A stretch of DNA of 6,269 nucleotides from Pseudodesulfovibrio sp. (GTDB lineage: Bacteria > Desulfobacterota > Desulfovibrionia > Desulfovibrionales > Desulfovibrionaceae). Shown in pieces: positions 6,132 to 6,269 of this stretch. Position 1 is the stretch's first letter; each line of letters begins with the position of its first letter. A program made the translations under genes and the position numbers. Under the pieces are notes generated by a model. It saw only the letters and a program-made list of their open reading frames with translations. It was not told the origin of the DNA and did not search any database. Location: positions 1-6,269 of the forward strand of contig JAFLJW010000414.1 in NCBI GenBank assembly GCA_022712815.1, read 5' to 3'.

Positions 6132-6269
6132 GTACGAACAACCAGAGCAAATTGATGGGGATCATGCCTGATAACTCCGTGCTCGCGCAGTGCATATGAA
6201 GAATAAATACCACACTCAAGGACTGCTATGCCCTGTTCTCTTACCTTCTCACGATCAAGATAAATTGGG
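6132..6269. other. Unexplained AT-richer stretch next to broken xseA
   Basis: These 138 bases replace the expected body of xseA. Hand count gives about 46% GC, against about 56% in the xseA fragment beside it. On the minus strand one frame is open from 6268 through the whole stretch (PIYLDREKVREQGIAVLECG onward) and ends only at 5981-5983, inside xseA in another frame; it has no ATG start upstream of the junction. On the plus strand, ATG 6196 opens MKNKYHTQGLLCPV and runs off the edge. I recognise neither. No inverted repeat end or target duplication can be judged, because the far end of the stretch is outside the window. Confidence 0.5.

Noticed and set aside
5584..6171. Plus-strand open frame (195 codons) antisense to the first M23 gene and xseA
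   Set aside because: The translation is dominated by Arg, Gly, Asn and His and runs opposite two supported genes.
1..6269. CRISPR array, tRNA, rRNA, riboswitch or a dedicated defence system
   Set aside because: No regularly spaced repeats, cloverleaf-like segments or defence gene families were seen; nearly all bases are accounted for by known housekeeping families.

Overview
The window looks like ordinary chromosomal DNA from a Gram-negative bacterium. I would guess a deltaproteobacterial sulfate reducer of the Desulfovibrio/Pseudodesulfovibrio type. That rests on the style of the Dxs and IspA proteins, on the packed xse-isp-dxs gene cluster holding M23 peptidases, and on a GC content in the mid-to-high fifties. 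It is an inference from family resemblance, because no database search was possible.

Layout, left to right. Positions 42-830 (+) hold one gene for a secreted glutaminyl-peptide cyclotransferase of the beta-propeller (plant/bacterial) type. A 55-base gap follows, then everything lies on the minus strand. Read in the direction of transcription, from right to left, the order is: the C-terminal end of xseA (exonuclease VII large subunit), two tandem paralogous secreted M23 metallopeptidases, xseB (exonuclease VII small subunit), ispA (farnesyl diphosphate synthase) and dxs (1-deoxyxylulose-5-phosphate synthase). Spacings are 8, 15, 56, -11 and 21 bases, so this reads as one operon. No terminator or convincing promoter is visible inside it.

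The operon joins three jobs: DNA repair (XseA/XseB), cell-wall remodelling in the periplasm (the M23 pair) and isoprenoid supply (Dxs makes DXP, the entry metabolite of the MEP pathway; IspA condenses the C5 products to FPP). FPP feeds undecaprenyl phosphate, the lipid carrier for peptidoglycan, so the wall and isoprenoid genes can be linked logically, although the sequence does not prove it. The classical xseB-ispA-dxs order is widespread. The unusual part is the M23 pair placed between the two exonuclease VII subunit genes.

The oddest spot is the right edge. The XseA reading frame matches its family only from about position 6131 down to its stop and is closed by an in-frame stop at 6162-6164. 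The last ~138 bases are AT-richer (about 46% GC by hand count, against about 56% for the xseA fragment) and do not encode XseA in any frame I could recognise. Either something inserted into xseA or the end of this sequence is a misjoin. I found no CRISPR array, tRNA, rRNA, recognisable insertion sequence or clearly novel system.
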